Shown here: one piece after another, positions 48,925 to 60,901 of the stretch
Layout: every line of letters begins with the position of its first letter
Numbering within the stretch: the first letter of the stretch is position 1
Assembly: GCF_021083185.1 (NCBI RefSeq)
Contig: NZ_JAIGQB010000002.1
Location: forward strand, 372,001 to 436,000
Length of the DNA stretch: 64,000 nt
Source: Nocardioides furvisabuli
GTDB taxonomy: Bacteria > Actinomycetota > Actinomycetes > Propionibacteriales > Nocardioidaceae
Direction: 5' to 3'
Made by a program: the position numbers and the translations under genes
Notes under the pieces: generated by a model
The model's database searches: none
Told to the model about the DNA's origin: nothing
Seen by the model: only the letters and a program-made list of their open reading frames with translations

Positions 48925-50006
48925 CGGCCGGACGCCCGCAGCCGGCGGACCACACGGCGGGTGAGCGAGGGCGGCGCAGCGCTGGCCTCGAGCTCGCGTA
49001 CGCGGCGGGCCAGCGCGGCGTTGCGCGCCTGCGCGGTCTCGAGCTTGGCCCGAAGGCCCGTGATGCGCCTGGCCTGGGCCGTCTTGCGCGCGGTCAGCCT
49101 CTTCTCCCGACCACTGAGGCGGCGCAGCATGCCGTTGAGCTGGAGGATCTGGTCGTTCTGGCGCCCGATCTCCGCCTCGATCCCCACCACGTGGTCGCGC
49201 TGGACCAGCTGGGCCTGGCGCGCCTCGAGCACCTCACGCTCGAACTCCTTGACCTGCTCGGCCATCACGGTCTGCGCGTCCGTGCCCTCGCGCAGCTCGG
49301 AGATGTTGCGGTGCGCGGCCAGCAGGGCGGACCTCTTCTCGAGCACCTCGGCGTTCAGCGACGCCAGGTGCGTCTCGTAGGCCTGCACCACGTCGCGCAC
49401 GGACCGGTCGGCGCGCTCGAAGAGCACCGCCCACGGCGACAGGAAGCTCAGGTCGACGTCGGTGCGGCGGTGGAAGCCGCGCTCGGCGAACCAGGCGGCC
49501 CATACAGCGGTCGGCTTGGTGTTGACGTGCGTGGGCTCGTCATGGTCCGCAGGACTGGAGGAGAAGAGCACGCGGTCGGTCACCGCGGCCACCCGGTCGA
49601 TCGCCGCCTGGGCGTCCTGCGGCCCCATGTGCTCGATCATCTCGATCATGCTGACGAGGTCGTAGTGGCCCTCGATCGGCTCGGTGGCCGAGGCCACCCA
49701 CAGGTGCTCGCGGACGTCCTCGTGCGCTGCCTCGACCGCGTGCTGGGAGATGTCGAAGCCGCGCGCGTCGACCCCCTTCTCGCGCAGCGCCTGGACCAGC
49801 AGCCCCTTGGCGCACCCGACGTCGAGAACCCGCCCCTGTCCCGCGACGGCGACGATGCGATCGGCGATGAGCTGGAAGAACCCACGCCACTGCTCGTTGT
49901 CCCAGGTGTAGTTGTCGTAGCCACCCAGGTGGGCGTCGTTGTAGTAGCAGCTGCCGTAGTCGGAGGCCACAGTCCCGCCGCCGGAGCCCTGCTGATCGTC
50001 ACCCAT
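48921..50006 (-). CDS. Methyltransferase with C-terminal coiled coil
   Basis: A 361-residue protein. The methyltransferase domain (about 15-205) has motif I VLDVGCAKG, GFDISQHAVEAAHE and EMIEHMGP. It is followed by a long heptad-rich coiled coil (about 215-345) and a basic tail. The architecture recalls chain-length-controlling methyltransferases such as WbdD, where a coiled coil acts as a molecular ruler. That analogy is structural inference only, since no kinase domain is present. Coupled to the two-domain GT downstream. Confidence 0.85.
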   Translation of the reverse strand: MGDDQQGSGGGTVASDYGSCYYNDAHLGGYDNYTWDNEQWRGFFQLIADRIVAVAGQGRVLDVGCAKGLLVQALREKGVDARGFDISQHAVEAAHEDVREHLWVASATEPIEGHYDLVSMIEMIEHMGPQDAQAAIDRVAAVTDRVLFSSSPADHDEPTHVNTKPTAVWAAWFAERGFHRRTDVDLSFLSPWAVLFERADRSVRDVVQAYETHLASLNAEVLEKRSALLAAHRNISELREGTDAQTVMAEQVKEFEREVLEARQAQLVQRDHVVGIEAEIGRQNDQILQLNGMLRRLSGREKRLTARKTAQARRITGLRAKLETAQARNAALARRVRELEASAAPPSLTRRVVRRLRASGR

Positions 50007-50114
50007 GAGATTCCTGTTCCTGCCGCCTGGCCCCCGGGCCGGACACGCGATCGGTTCGGCGAAGGAGGCTACCGCAGGTTTCTCCGGAGACCTCCACGAC
50101 GTCGCGCTGGGACC

Positions 50115-51170
50115 TCAGCCGCGGCCGCCGCCCCTCACCCGGGCGACCACCTTGTCCAGGCTCGAGCGGCGCTCGCGCTCGAGCATCTCCGTGAGACGGC
50201 GCGACCGGCGCTTGGACCGGCGTACCCGGCGCTTGAGCCTCGAGACCCGTGCCTCCGCTGCGGCAAGGTCACTGTGCGCGAGGTTGCGCTCGTGGCGGAC
50301 ACGGTCCAGCTCCTCCCGGGAGGCTGCGGCGTGGGCGCGCGCCGCATCCAGCTCGGCGGTGAGCGAGACGATCACCTCCTCGCGGTGGGCAACGGCAACC
50401 TGCATGGCGTGCGTGGTCTGGCCGAGCTGCTCCTCGAGCGCACCGATCCTGCCTGCGGGCGGGCGCAGCAGGTCGCGCAGTCCGGTGCCCTGCCGCTGCT
50501 CGTCCCGCCCGGTCGCTCGGGGCCACTCGTGCCACGGCGACTCGTGCGAGTCGACCGGCAGCGAGCGCAGGCGTACGTCATGGGCCCTCATGGCCGGCAC
50601 GAACGAGAGCTGGTCACGCCGCGAGTGGCGCAGCACCTGCTCCCACCACGTCTGCATCGCGGCTTCGGTGACGGGCGTACGCCGGCGAGCGAGCATGCCG
50701 GTCCAGTGCGGGTTCTCCTCGAGGACGCCGCTGCCGTCCATGAGGAGGTGCGCCACCTGCTCGTAGACCCGTGCGAAGTCGTCCAGCCCGCCGTCGATGA
50801 CAGCCTCGGCCTCGGCGAGCACGGAGGTGCGGTAGGAGTGGAGCGGGGCAGCGACGTCGGCGTCCGACAACCAGTCGTCGAACAGGTCGTCGGGAGCCTT
50901 GCCGAGGGCGACGGTGTTGTCGACCCACAGCGTCTCGTCGTAGTCGTCGAGGACCGGATGTCCGACGATCTTCAGCGCCCGGGCGCTGCGGGTGGCGTCC
51001 CGCGGGAGCCGCCGTTCCACGAGGACGACCTCCCAGGTGTCGCTGGTCAGGTGGGGGTCGTCGGTGAAGCAGATGAACGGCAGGTCCGAGTCGCGGGCGA
51101 CCTCCTCCTCGCGCAGCTGCTCGTAGCCGCCGACGAGCGCCCGGTAGACAGCGCGCCTGGGGCCGCTCAC
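50115..51170 (-). CDS. DUF616-like glycosyltransferase-domain protein with coiled coil
   Basis: A 351-residue protein. Residues 1-215 match the DUF616/TOD1-MUCI70 type (YRALVGGYEQL, PFICFTDDPHL, SARALKIVGHPVL, YDETLWVDNTV), thought to be a glycosyltransferase fold. Residues 235-330 form a coiled coil ending in a strongly basic RLKRRVRRSKRRSRR stretch. The GTG at 51170 overlaps the FkbM stop by 4 bases. A 108-base gap with nothing notable follows before the next gene. Confidence 0.75.
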   Translation of the reverse strand: MSGPRRAVYRALVGGYEQLREEEVARDSDLPFICFTDDPHLTSDTWEVVLVERRLPRDATRSARALKIVGHPVLDDYDETLWVDNTVALGKAPDDLFDDWLSDADVAAPLHSYRTSVLAEAEAVIDGGLDDFARVYEQVAHLLMDGSGVLEENPHWTGMLARRRTPVTEAAMQTWWEQVLRHSRRDQLSFVPAMRAHDVRLRSLPVDSHESPWHEWPRATGRDEQRQGTGLRDLLRPPAGRIGALEEQLGQTTHAMQVAVAHREEVIVSLTAELDAARAHAAASREELDRVRHERNLAHSDLAAAEARVSRLKRRVRRSKRRSRRLTEMLERERRSSLDKVVARVRGGGRG

Positions 51171-51946
51171 GGCGCGTGCCGCTTCGTCAGCACGACGTCC
51201 TGGCCGTGCAGCCAACCGCCGCTGAGCAGCTCATCGACACGTCGCGCACTGACGGGCGGGATGGTCACCAGCTCCCCGACTCTGTGGTCGAGCGCACGCA
51301 TCGTGTACTCCTCGGCCAGGTAGGCCTTCTCGAAGCCGTCCATGTGCAGCACCTCCACCAGTATCGCCCACGGGGCCGCACGCTGCCGGAGCGACTGCGC
51401 GCCGGCAAGCACGTCGAACTCAGCCCCCTCGACGTCCACCTTGACGCACACCTTCTCGGACTCACCCACCGACAGCTCGGAGTCCAGCGTGCGGACGGGG
51501 ACGTCGAACGTCTCGATATCGTGTGCGGCATCGGTGCGGTGGGACGCGGCGATCCCTGACCGGCCCGACCACTCGGTGTCGACCGCGAAGGTGGCCTCCG
51601 ACTCCGCCGCCCCGAGCGCCGCCTCGTGGAGGTCCACCGCGAGCCCCGACTCGTCGAGCGAGCGCCGCAGGTGGGGCAGCACCCGCGGGTTGGGCTCGAA
51701 ACCGATCAGTCGGGCGCCGGGAGGCAGCTGCGCCCCGAGGAGCATCTCCCCGTAGTTCACCCCCACGTCCACCACGACGTCCCAGTCGTCGAGCTCGAGG
51801 GTCCGGTCCCAGATCGCGAGCGTCCCCCGGTTGAAGGCGCCGGCGGAGCGCACGAGCTCTGCGCCACGCCCGTCGGACGGGTCGACGTAGATCCGGTGTC
51901 CCGTCGCGGACACGACATGGGCTGGTTCGGTGTACTGCGGGAGCAC
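51167..51946 (-). CDS. FkbM-family methyltransferase
   Basis: A 259-residue enzyme with VVVDVGVNYGEMLLGAQLPPG (motif I), IGFEPNP and the family end KVDVEGAEFDVLAGA. Members methylate hydroxyl groups of sugars or polyketides. GTG start. It is the first gene of the leftward glycan run, 42 bases after the radical-SAM gene, and could be read through from it. Confidence 0.88.
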   Translation of the reverse strand: MLPQYTEPAHVVSATGHRIYVDPSDGRGAELVRSAGAFNRGTLAIWDRTLELDDWDVVVDVGVNYGEMLLGAQLPPGARLIGFEPNPRVLPHLRRSLDESGLAVDLHEAALGAAESEATFAVDTEWSGRSGIAASHRTDAAHDIETFDVPVRTLDSELSVGESEKVCVKVDVEGAEFDVLAGAQSLRQRAAPWAILVEVLHMDGFEKAYLAEEYTMRALDHRVGELVTIPPVSARRVDELLSGGWLHGQDVVLTKRHAP

Positions 51947-51988
51947 TGCCCCTCCTCGATGTCAGCGGACGACCGACCAACCGCAGCC

Positions 51989-53962
<1,974 letters not shown>

Positions 53963-54058
53963 GCTCGGGAACACCTCGATCGGGGATGGGGAACAGGGGA
54001 AGCAGGGCGCGGGCGCCGCGGCCGGACGGCGCGACGCCTCAGTCGTCAAGGGTACGTC

Positions 54059-54075
54059 GCCGCGCCCGGCGCGGC
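54059..54075 (-). terminator. Hairpin after rodA
   Basis: GCCGCGC (54059-54065) and GCGCGGC (54069-54075) form a 7-bp GC stem with a three-base loop, 4 bases past the rodA stop. No T-tract follows. Confidence 0.4.
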
Positions 54076-54079
54076 CTAC

Positions 54080-55282
54080 TCAGCGGGGTGCGGGGAGCAG
54101 GCGGGTGGGCACCGCGCCGGACGAGCGCAGGTGGATGTTCTGCAGCAGCCCGAGGGCGAGCATGCCGGCGAAGAGCGAGCTGCCGCCGTAGGACACGAAC
54201 GGAAGCGGCACGCCCGTGACCGGCATGATGCCCAGGCACATGCCGATGTTCTGGAAGCCCTGGAAGCCCCACCAGCAGGCGATGCCGGCTGCGGCCACCC
54301 GGCCGAAGAGGTCACCGGCCTGGGCGGAGATCGCGAGCGCGCGCCAGATGACGACGGCCAGCAGCAGGATCAGGATGCCCGCACCGACGAGGCCCAGCTC
54401 CTCGCCGGCCACGGTGAAGATGAAGTCGGTGTGCTGCTCGGGCACGAAGCCCGACCGGGTCTGCGATCCGTCGAAGAGCCCCTGTCCGAACAGGCCACCG
54501 TTGCCCACGGCGATGCGGGCCTGCTCGGTGTTGTAGCCGGCGCCCCGCGGGTCGAGCGTCGGGTCGGTGAAGGCCAGGAAGCGGTCGACCTGGTAGGGCT
54601 TGAGCACCCCCATCGAGACCGCGGCGACCGCTCCTGCTGCCCCGGCCAGGGTGAGCCCGACCAGCCAGCGCCGTGAGGCACCGGCGACCGCGAGGACCCC
54701 GAAGACGGTCGCGGTGAGCACGAGCATGGTGCCGAGGTCGGGCTGGAGCAGGATGAGGACGGCCGGGATGCCGGCGATGGCGAGCATCGCCACCACCTCG
54801 AGGCTGCCCACCCCGCGACCCCAGCGACGCTCGGTGCGCTCGGCGACGACGAGCGCCATGCCGATGACCACGGCGAGCTTGGCGAACTCCGAGGGCTGGA
54901 TCGACATGCCGCCGACCTGGAGCCACGAGCGCGAGCCGTTGATGGTCGACCCGGCGACCAGCACCATCACGAGGCCGGCCACGCTGGCGACGTACGCCAG
55001 GGGCGCGAGGATGCGCACCCAGCGGTGGTCGGTGGCCACGACGGCCACCATCAGCACCAGCCCGATCGCGACATTGACCAGCTGCTTGCGCAGGTAGGCG
55101 TCGGGGTCGCCCCCGGTGAGGTCAGCGCGCGTGGTGGTCGCCGACCAGACGAGCAGCGTGCCGACGGTGACCAGTGCCAGCGCGGCACCCAGCAACAGCC
55201 AGTCGAGGCCGGGAGCCCGTGTGCCCGCGGACGGGCCCGGGCGCGCAGGACGCGCGGCGGGACGGTTGCTGAGGACGGTCAC
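54080..55282 (-). CDS. rodA: SEDS peptidoglycan polymerase RodA
   Basis: A 400-residue membrane protein with about 10 helices and the SEDS signatures PSEFAKLAVVIGMA, EELGLVGAGILILL and FVSYGGSSLFAGM near the end. It polymerises glycan strands during cell elongation with the transpeptidase PBP2 encoded directly upstream (15-base gap). GTG start with GAGGGGAG upstream. Confidence 0.95.
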   Translation of the reverse strand: MTVLSNRPAARPARPGPSAGTRAPGLDWLLLGAALALVTVGTLLVWSATTTRADLTGGDPDAYLRKQLVNVAIGLVLMVAVVATDHRWVRILAPLAYVASVAGLVMVLVAGSTINGSRSWLQVGGMSIQPSEFAKLAVVIGMALVVAERTERRWGRGVGSLEVVAMLAIAGIPAVLILLQPDLGTMLVLTATVFGVLAVAGASRRWLVGLTLAGAAGAVAAVSMGVLKPYQVDRFLAFTDPTLDPRGAGYNTEQARIAVGNGGLFGQGLFDGSQTRSGFVPEQHTDFIFTVAGEELGLVGAGILILLLAVVIWRALAISAQAGDLFGRVAAAGIACWWGFQGFQNIGMCLGIMPVTGVPLPFVSYGGSSLFAGMLALGLLQNIHLRSSGAVPTRLLPAPR

Positions 55283-55297
55283 GGTGTCACTCCCCTC

Positions 55298-57412
55298 TCA
55301 CGGCTTCACGGCCGGCGGCATGATCGAGCCGTCCTCGAGGAACTGCGGCAGCCGGGCGGGCGGAACGGTTCCGGGGGTGGCGGCGCGGGCGGGCCGCACG
55401 GTCTCGCCCTCGATGCCGTAGAGCGCCTCCCAGATCGCCCGGATCCCCTCGCCGGTGGAGCCCGACCCGGTGCCGCCCTGGCTGATCATCATCACCACGA
55501 CGTAGTCCTCGGAGTAGGACGCCACCCAGCCGGTCGACTGCTTGCCGTAGACCTCCGCGGAGCCGGTCTTGGCGCGGATGGTGACCTCGTCAATGGGGAA
55601 GCCGCCCAGCTTCCACGCCATCGTGCCGACCCGCGAGACGTTCTCGAGCGCGCTGTCGATGTAGTCGAGGTACTTCTTCGGGACGTCCACGCGGCCGGAC
55701 CTGCGCGGCGCGATGCGGCGCAGCACCTCGCCCTCGGGGCTGACGATCGCCTTGGCGACGGTCGGTTCCCAGAGGACGCCGCCGTTGCTGAGTGCGCCGT
55801 AGGCGCGGGCGAGCTGGAGCGGGGTGACGATCGTGTCGCCCTGGCCGATGGAGAAGTTGACCGCGTCGCCGGCGCGGTAGAGGTTGCCCTCGAGGCAGAA
55901 CTCCCGGGCGAACCTGTAGACGAAGTCGCTGGTGTCGTCGGTCTGCGGCTTCTCGCTCAGCTCGCAGTAGTAGTCCTTCTGGGACTCGTAGTAGTCCTGC
56001 TTCCAGCGGCGGTCCGCGATGCGACCGGGCGCCTCTCCGGGCAGGTCGATCCCGGTGCGGGCGCCGAACCCGAACTCCTGGGCCTCCTCCACGAGCGGGT
56101 CGCGCGCGCCGATGTCGGCGGGGTCGCTGCCGTAGCGCTGCCAGAAGTCGTAGCCGATGCGGTAGAAGAACGTGTTGCAGGAGACCTCGAGCGCCTTGGC
56201 GAAGCCGATGTTGCCGTAGGCGCCGGACTCGTAGTTCTTGAAGACCCGGTTGCCGACCTGGAAGCCCGAGGAGCACGGAAGTGTGGTGTCCATCGCGTAG
56301 CCGTTGGTCAGCGCGCCGGCGGTCATGAACGGCTTCCAGGTCGAGCCGGGGGCGAACTGGCCCTGCGTGACGCGCGAGAGCAGCGGGGTGCCGGCGTCCT
56401 CGGAGTAGAGGCGGGCGAGCTCGGACTCGCTGATGCCGCCGGTCCACACGTCGGGGTCGTACGTCGGCTGGCTGGCCATGGCGATGACCCGGCCGGTCTT
56501 CGCGTCGAGGACCACCGCGGCGCCGGAGTCCGCGGCGAACTTGCGCCCGGTCACGGAGTCGAGCTGGGTGCGCTGGAAGGCGATCCGCGCCGCGAGCTGA
56601 CGCTCCACGACCGACTGCACCTTGGCGTCGATCGAGGTGACGAGGGTGTCGCCGGGGGTGCTCTCGATGAGCGAGTCGTCGCCCAGCACCCGGCCCATCG
56701 AGTCGACGGCGACGCGGCGGTAGCCCGGCAGCCCGCGCAACCACTCGTCGTACTGCTTCTCGACACCCGCCCGGCCGACGACGGAGGCGCCGTTGAGCGA
56801 GCGGTCGTCACGCTCGGCGGCGAGGTCGTACTCGTCCTCGGTGACGGGGCTGAGGTAGCCCAGGACGTGGGCGAGGTTGATGCCGAAGGGGCGCGGGTAG
56901 GACCGCACGCTCTGCTGCTCGGCCAGGACGCCGGGGTAGTCCTCGGGCTGCTCGAGCACCCGCAGCGCCACGTCCTTGGAGACGTCGGTGGCGACGGGGA
57001 CCGGTTGGTAGGGCGAGCCGTTCCAGCACACCTCGGGGACGCTGCCGGGGTCGCCGCACGTGACCAGGCTCGCCTCCACGTCGGCGGGGTCGGTCTCCAC
57101 GGCGACGGCCACGCGGCGCACCAGCTCGGTGCGCTGGCGCTCCTCGAGCTTGCCGAGCAGGGTCCGGTCGACCGAGATCACCCACGAGGTCCGGTTGGCC
57201 ACGAGCGGGCGGCCCTGGCTGTCGACGATGAGCCCGCGCTGCGGCTGGACGACGATGTCGCGCACGGACTGGTCGGCCGCCTGGGCCTGGTAGGACTCGC
57301 CGCCGATGACCTGGAGGTAGTAGAGCCGGACGAAGAGCGTGGCGAACAGCGAGAAGGCCAGCACCTGCACCACGACCAGGCGCAGCCGGCTGCGCTGGCT
57401 GGACGGGCTCAC
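55298..57412 (-). CDS. mrdA: Penicillin-binding protein 2 (elongation transpeptidase)
   Basis: A 704-residue protein with one N-terminal membrane helix (about 12-34), a dimerisation/pedestal domain (about 40-260) and a transpeptidase domain. The active-site motifs are STWK (Ser357, Lys360), SCN (411-413) and KTG (615-617). A Tyr/Asp/Glu-rich insert (about 470-510, with two extra cysteines) lies between motifs two and three. GTG start overlapping the mreD stop (GTGA). It cross-links new wall together with RodA and MreBCD. Confidence 0.95.
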   Translation of the reverse strand: MSPSSQRSRLRLVVVQVLAFSLFATLFVRLYYLQVIGGESYQAQAADQSVRDIVVQPQRGLIVDSQGRPLVANRTSWVISVDRTLLGKLEERQRTELVRRVAVAVETDPADVEASLVTCGDPGSVPEVCWNGSPYQPVPVATDVSKDVALRVLEQPEDYPGVLAEQQSVRSYPRPFGINLAHVLGYLSPVTEDEYDLAAERDDRSLNGASVVGRAGVEKQYDEWLRGLPGYRRVAVDSMGRVLGDDSLIESTPGDTLVTSIDAKVQSVVERQLAARIAFQRTQLDSVTGRKFAADSGAAVVLDAKTGRVIAMASQPTYDPDVWTGGISESELARLYSEDAGTPLLSRVTQGQFAPGSTWKPFMTAGALTNGYAMDTTLPCSSGFQVGNRVFKNYESGAYGNIGFAKALEVSCNTFFYRIGYDFWQRYGSDPADIGARDPLVEEAQEFGFGARTGIDLPGEAPGRIADRRWKQDYYESQKDYYCELSEKPQTDDTSDFVYRFAREFCLEGNLYRAGDAVNFSIGQGDTIVTPLQLARAYGALSNGGVLWEPTVAKAIVSPEGEVLRRIAPRRSGRVDVPKKYLDYIDSALENVSRVGTMAWKLGGFPIDEVTIRAKTGSAEVYGKQSTGWVASYSEDYVVVMMISQGGTGSGSTGEGIRAIWEALYGIEGETVRPARAATPGTVPPARLPQFLEDGSIMPPAVKP

Positions 57413-57921
57413 GCGGTCGCCCACTGCGGACCGAGGCGGGCGAAGAGCCTCATCAGCGGCGGCAGCACGAAGGGCGTGAGCAGCACGTCCCACACGAGGG
57501 CGACCAGCACGACCTCGAGCAGGCCCGCGACCGACATCGCCGGGTCGTCGAGCAGGATCCCGGACAGGGCGAAGATCGAGGTGGCCGCGAAGGACGCGGC
57601 GGCGACGGTGCCCACCACGGCGAGCGCGTTGGGGCGTACGTCCTGGCGCACCCGCGCGGCGAGGAAGGCCGCGATCGTCAGGGCCAGCGCCCACCGCCCG
57701 GCCACGTGGTCGGCCGGCGGGGCGAGGTCGAGCACGAGGCCGGCGGTGAAGCCGAGGACCAGCGCGAACGGCGCCTCGACGGTCAGCGCCGCCGCGACGA
57801 CGACCAGCAGGCAGAGGTTGGGCACGATCCCGTGCCACGCCAGGTGCGGGAAGAGGGAGACCTGCACGACGAGGGCGAGGAGCACCGCGCCGAGCGCGGC
57901 GAGCCAACGGAGCTGAGTCAT
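57409..57921 (-). CDS. mreD: Rod-shape-determining protein MreD
   Basis: A 170-residue hydrophobic protein with five to six helices, the size and place of MreD. Helix 1 reads LAALGAVLLALVVQVSLFP, and FTAGLVLDLAPP matches the family's central loop. It overlaps mreC and mrdA by 4 bases each. Confidence 0.93.
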   Translation of the reverse strand: MTQLRWLAALGAVLLALVVQVSLFPHLAWHGIVPNLCLLVVVAAALTVEAPFALVLGFTAGLVLDLAPPADHVAGRWALALTIAAFLAARVRQDVRPNALAVVGTVAAASFAATSIFALSGILLDDPAMSVAGLLEVVLVALVWDVLLTPFVLPPLMRLFARLGPQWATA

Positions 57922-58855
57922 CGCAGGCTCCCGTCGGCCTCGATGACGGCGCGGTCGCTCCCGGAGCCGCTGGGCACCATCACGCCCACCACGTCGAGGG
58001 CGGAGAAGTCGACGAACGGCTCGACGACCGCGCGCTGGGAGGCCTCGCGCAGCGAGCTGTAGACGTCGGTGATCGTGCCGATCGGGACGCCGGGCGCGTA
58101 GGGGCCGGTGGCGCTCCCCCACGTCACGACCGTGTCGCCGCGGGCCGGGACGGAGGCGTCGTCGACCAGGCGCAGGTCGAGCCCGGTCTCCTGGTCGAGC
58201 GAGCCGCTGCCGGTGACGAAGCCGATCTCCATGCTCGAGCCGACGCGGCCGCCGACCGTGGAGTCGGGGTCGATGACCAGGAGCACGGTCGCGGTGCTGC
58301 GGGTCACCCGGAGCACGCGACCGACGAGGCCGTCGTCGTTGACGACCGTCATGTCCGGGCCGAGCCCGGCGGCCGAGCCGGCGTCGATGGTGACGGTGAG
58401 GCTCTGCGACTGGCGCGGACCCATCGCCACCACGCGCGCCGGGACGAGGGCCGAGCCCAGGTCGGCGGCGGCGGCGGTGAGGCCGTCGTACTGCTCGAGG
58501 CGGTTGCGGTCGAAGCCGGCCAGCTCGACCCGGCCGCGCAGCTCGGCGTTGCTGGCCTCCAGCTCGCGCACCTCCTCGGCGAGGTCGCCCTTGCTGCGGA
58601 ACCAGTCCGGCACCGCGGTGAAGGGGCGTACGGCCGTGGCCGCGGCGGACTCGGCGGGGCCGAGTGCCTCCCCGACCACGCGGCGAGCCGGCTCCAGCGG
58701 CGAGTCGCCACCACCCGAGACGTCGAGCGTGATGAGCGTGACGCTGGCCAGCACGAGGGCCACCAGCAGTGAGCGCGGCGCGCGGTTGCGCGACTCGAGC
58801 CGGTCGAGGCCCTTCCAGCGACGCTCCCGGCCCTCGTGTCCCCCCCAGGCACCCA

Positions 58856-58856
<1 letters not shown>
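57918..58856 (-). CDS. mreC: Rod-shape-determining protein MreC
   Basis: A 312-residue protein with one membrane helix (about 27-45), a coiled-coil segment (about 88-115, KGDLAEEVRELEASNAELRGR as heptads) and the extracytoplasmic double beta-barrel (about 125-290). It links MreB to the wall synthases. The ATG shares one base with the mreB stop (TGATG). Confidence 0.94.
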
Positions 58857-59899
<1,043 letters not shown>

Positions 59900-60029
59900 G
59901 CCGCTGTGCCCTCGGGTCGGTCGTGCCGGGAAGAGGGGTCAGCAGCCCTCCCGCCGACCCTGACTCAGGTTAAGGAGCAGGCAGGCGGCAATCCGGTAGG
60001 ACACGCGCGTCACACGAGTCCCATCAGAC

Positions 60030-60458
60030 TCAGGTCAGGTCGGAGAACCAGATCCCGATCTCGCGCGCCGCCGACTCCGGGGAGTCCGAGCCGTGCACGA
60101 GGTTCTGCTGGACCGCCGCGCCCCAGTCGCGGCCGAGGTCGCCGCGGATGGTGCCGGGGGCGGCCACGGTCGGGTCGGTGGCGCCTGCGAGGGAGCGGAA
60201 GCCCTCGACGCAGCGCTCACCCTCGATGACGACGGCGAGGACCGGGCCGGAGAGCATGAACTCCACCAGCGGGGCGTAGAACGGCTTGCCCTCGTGCTCG
60301 GCGTAGTGCTCGGCGAGGATCTCGGGGGTCGCGGTGCGGAGCTCGACGGCCGCGAGCGTGTAGCCCTTGGCCTCGATCCGGCGGAGGACCTCGCCCGAGA
60401 GGCCGCGGCGTACGCCGTCGGGCTTGACGAGGACGAGGGAGCGCTGGACGTCGGTCAT
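60030..60458 (-). CDS. ndk: Nucleoside-diphosphate kinase
   Basis: A 142-residue enzyme that balances NTP pools. The catalytic His122 lies in NLVHGSDSPESA, and the start RSLVLVKPDGVRRG is typical. A TAGGCT hexamer 7 bases before the ATG and no ribosome site indicate a leaderless message. Confidence 0.97.
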   Translation of the reverse strand: MTDVQRSLVLVKPDGVRRGLSGEVLRRIEAKGYTLAAVELRTATPEILAEHYAEHEGKPFYAPLVEFMLSGPVLAVVIEGERCVEGFRSLAGATDPTVAAPGTIRGDLGRDWGAAVQQNLVHGSDSPESAAREIGIWFSDLT

Positions 60459-60465
60459 GGGCCGC

Positions 60466-60471
60466 AGCCTA
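60466..60471 (-). promoter_or_regulatory. -10 element for leaderless ndk
   Basis: TAGGCT on the minus strand ends 7 bases before the ATG at 60458. Confidence 0.5.
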
Positions 60472-60496
60472 GCGAGGCCCCGCCGGCGGGTGGGGG

Positions 60497-60901
60497 CTAG
60501 CCCTGCTCGGCGCGGTACGCCGCCCACGCCGCGGCGCGCTCACGCTCGATCTTGCGGCCCAGGCCGTCGGCGGTGGCCCAGAGCACGGCGAAGACGAGGC
60601 CGAGGCCGAACATCACCGGCACCACGAAGCCCAGCGCGATCGCGCCGACCTGGACGGCGTAGCCGACGAGGTAGGCCCACTCGGCGCGCAGCATGCCGGC
60701 CAGCAGCAGGCACACGACGGCGAGACCGAGGCCGATGGTGATCGCGGTGCCGGCGGCGACGCCGGCGATGGTGATCATCACGGGCGTGGTCAGCCCGAGG
60801 GTGATCGCCTCGAGGCTGAGGACGGCCGCGCACATGCCGCGCCGCGGCGAGCGCTGCGTGTTGGCCGGGTCCGGTGCGGTGCCGGGTGCGGTGTCGCTCA
60901 T
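60497..60901 (-). CDS. DUF4233 membrane protein
   Basis: A 134-residue protein with four hydrophobic helices between about 20 and 115, a charged C-terminus (RKIERERAAAW) and the family opening RGMCAAVLSLEAITLGLTTPVMI. It sits between folC and ndk, as is usual in actinobacteria, and overlaps the folC stop by 4 bases. Function unknown. Confidence 0.88.
   Translation of the reverse strand: MSDTAPGTAPDPANTQRSPRRGMCAAVLSLEAITLGLTTPVMITIAGVAAGTAITIGLGLAVVCLLLAGMLRAEWAYLVGYAVQVGAIALGFVVPVMFGLGLVFAVLWATADGLGRKIERERAAAWAAYRAEQG

Noticed and set aside
38407-51988. Glycan island as an integrated mobile element
   Set aside because: No integrase, transposase, tRNA edge or terminal direct repeats were seen, so only a variable locus is claimed.
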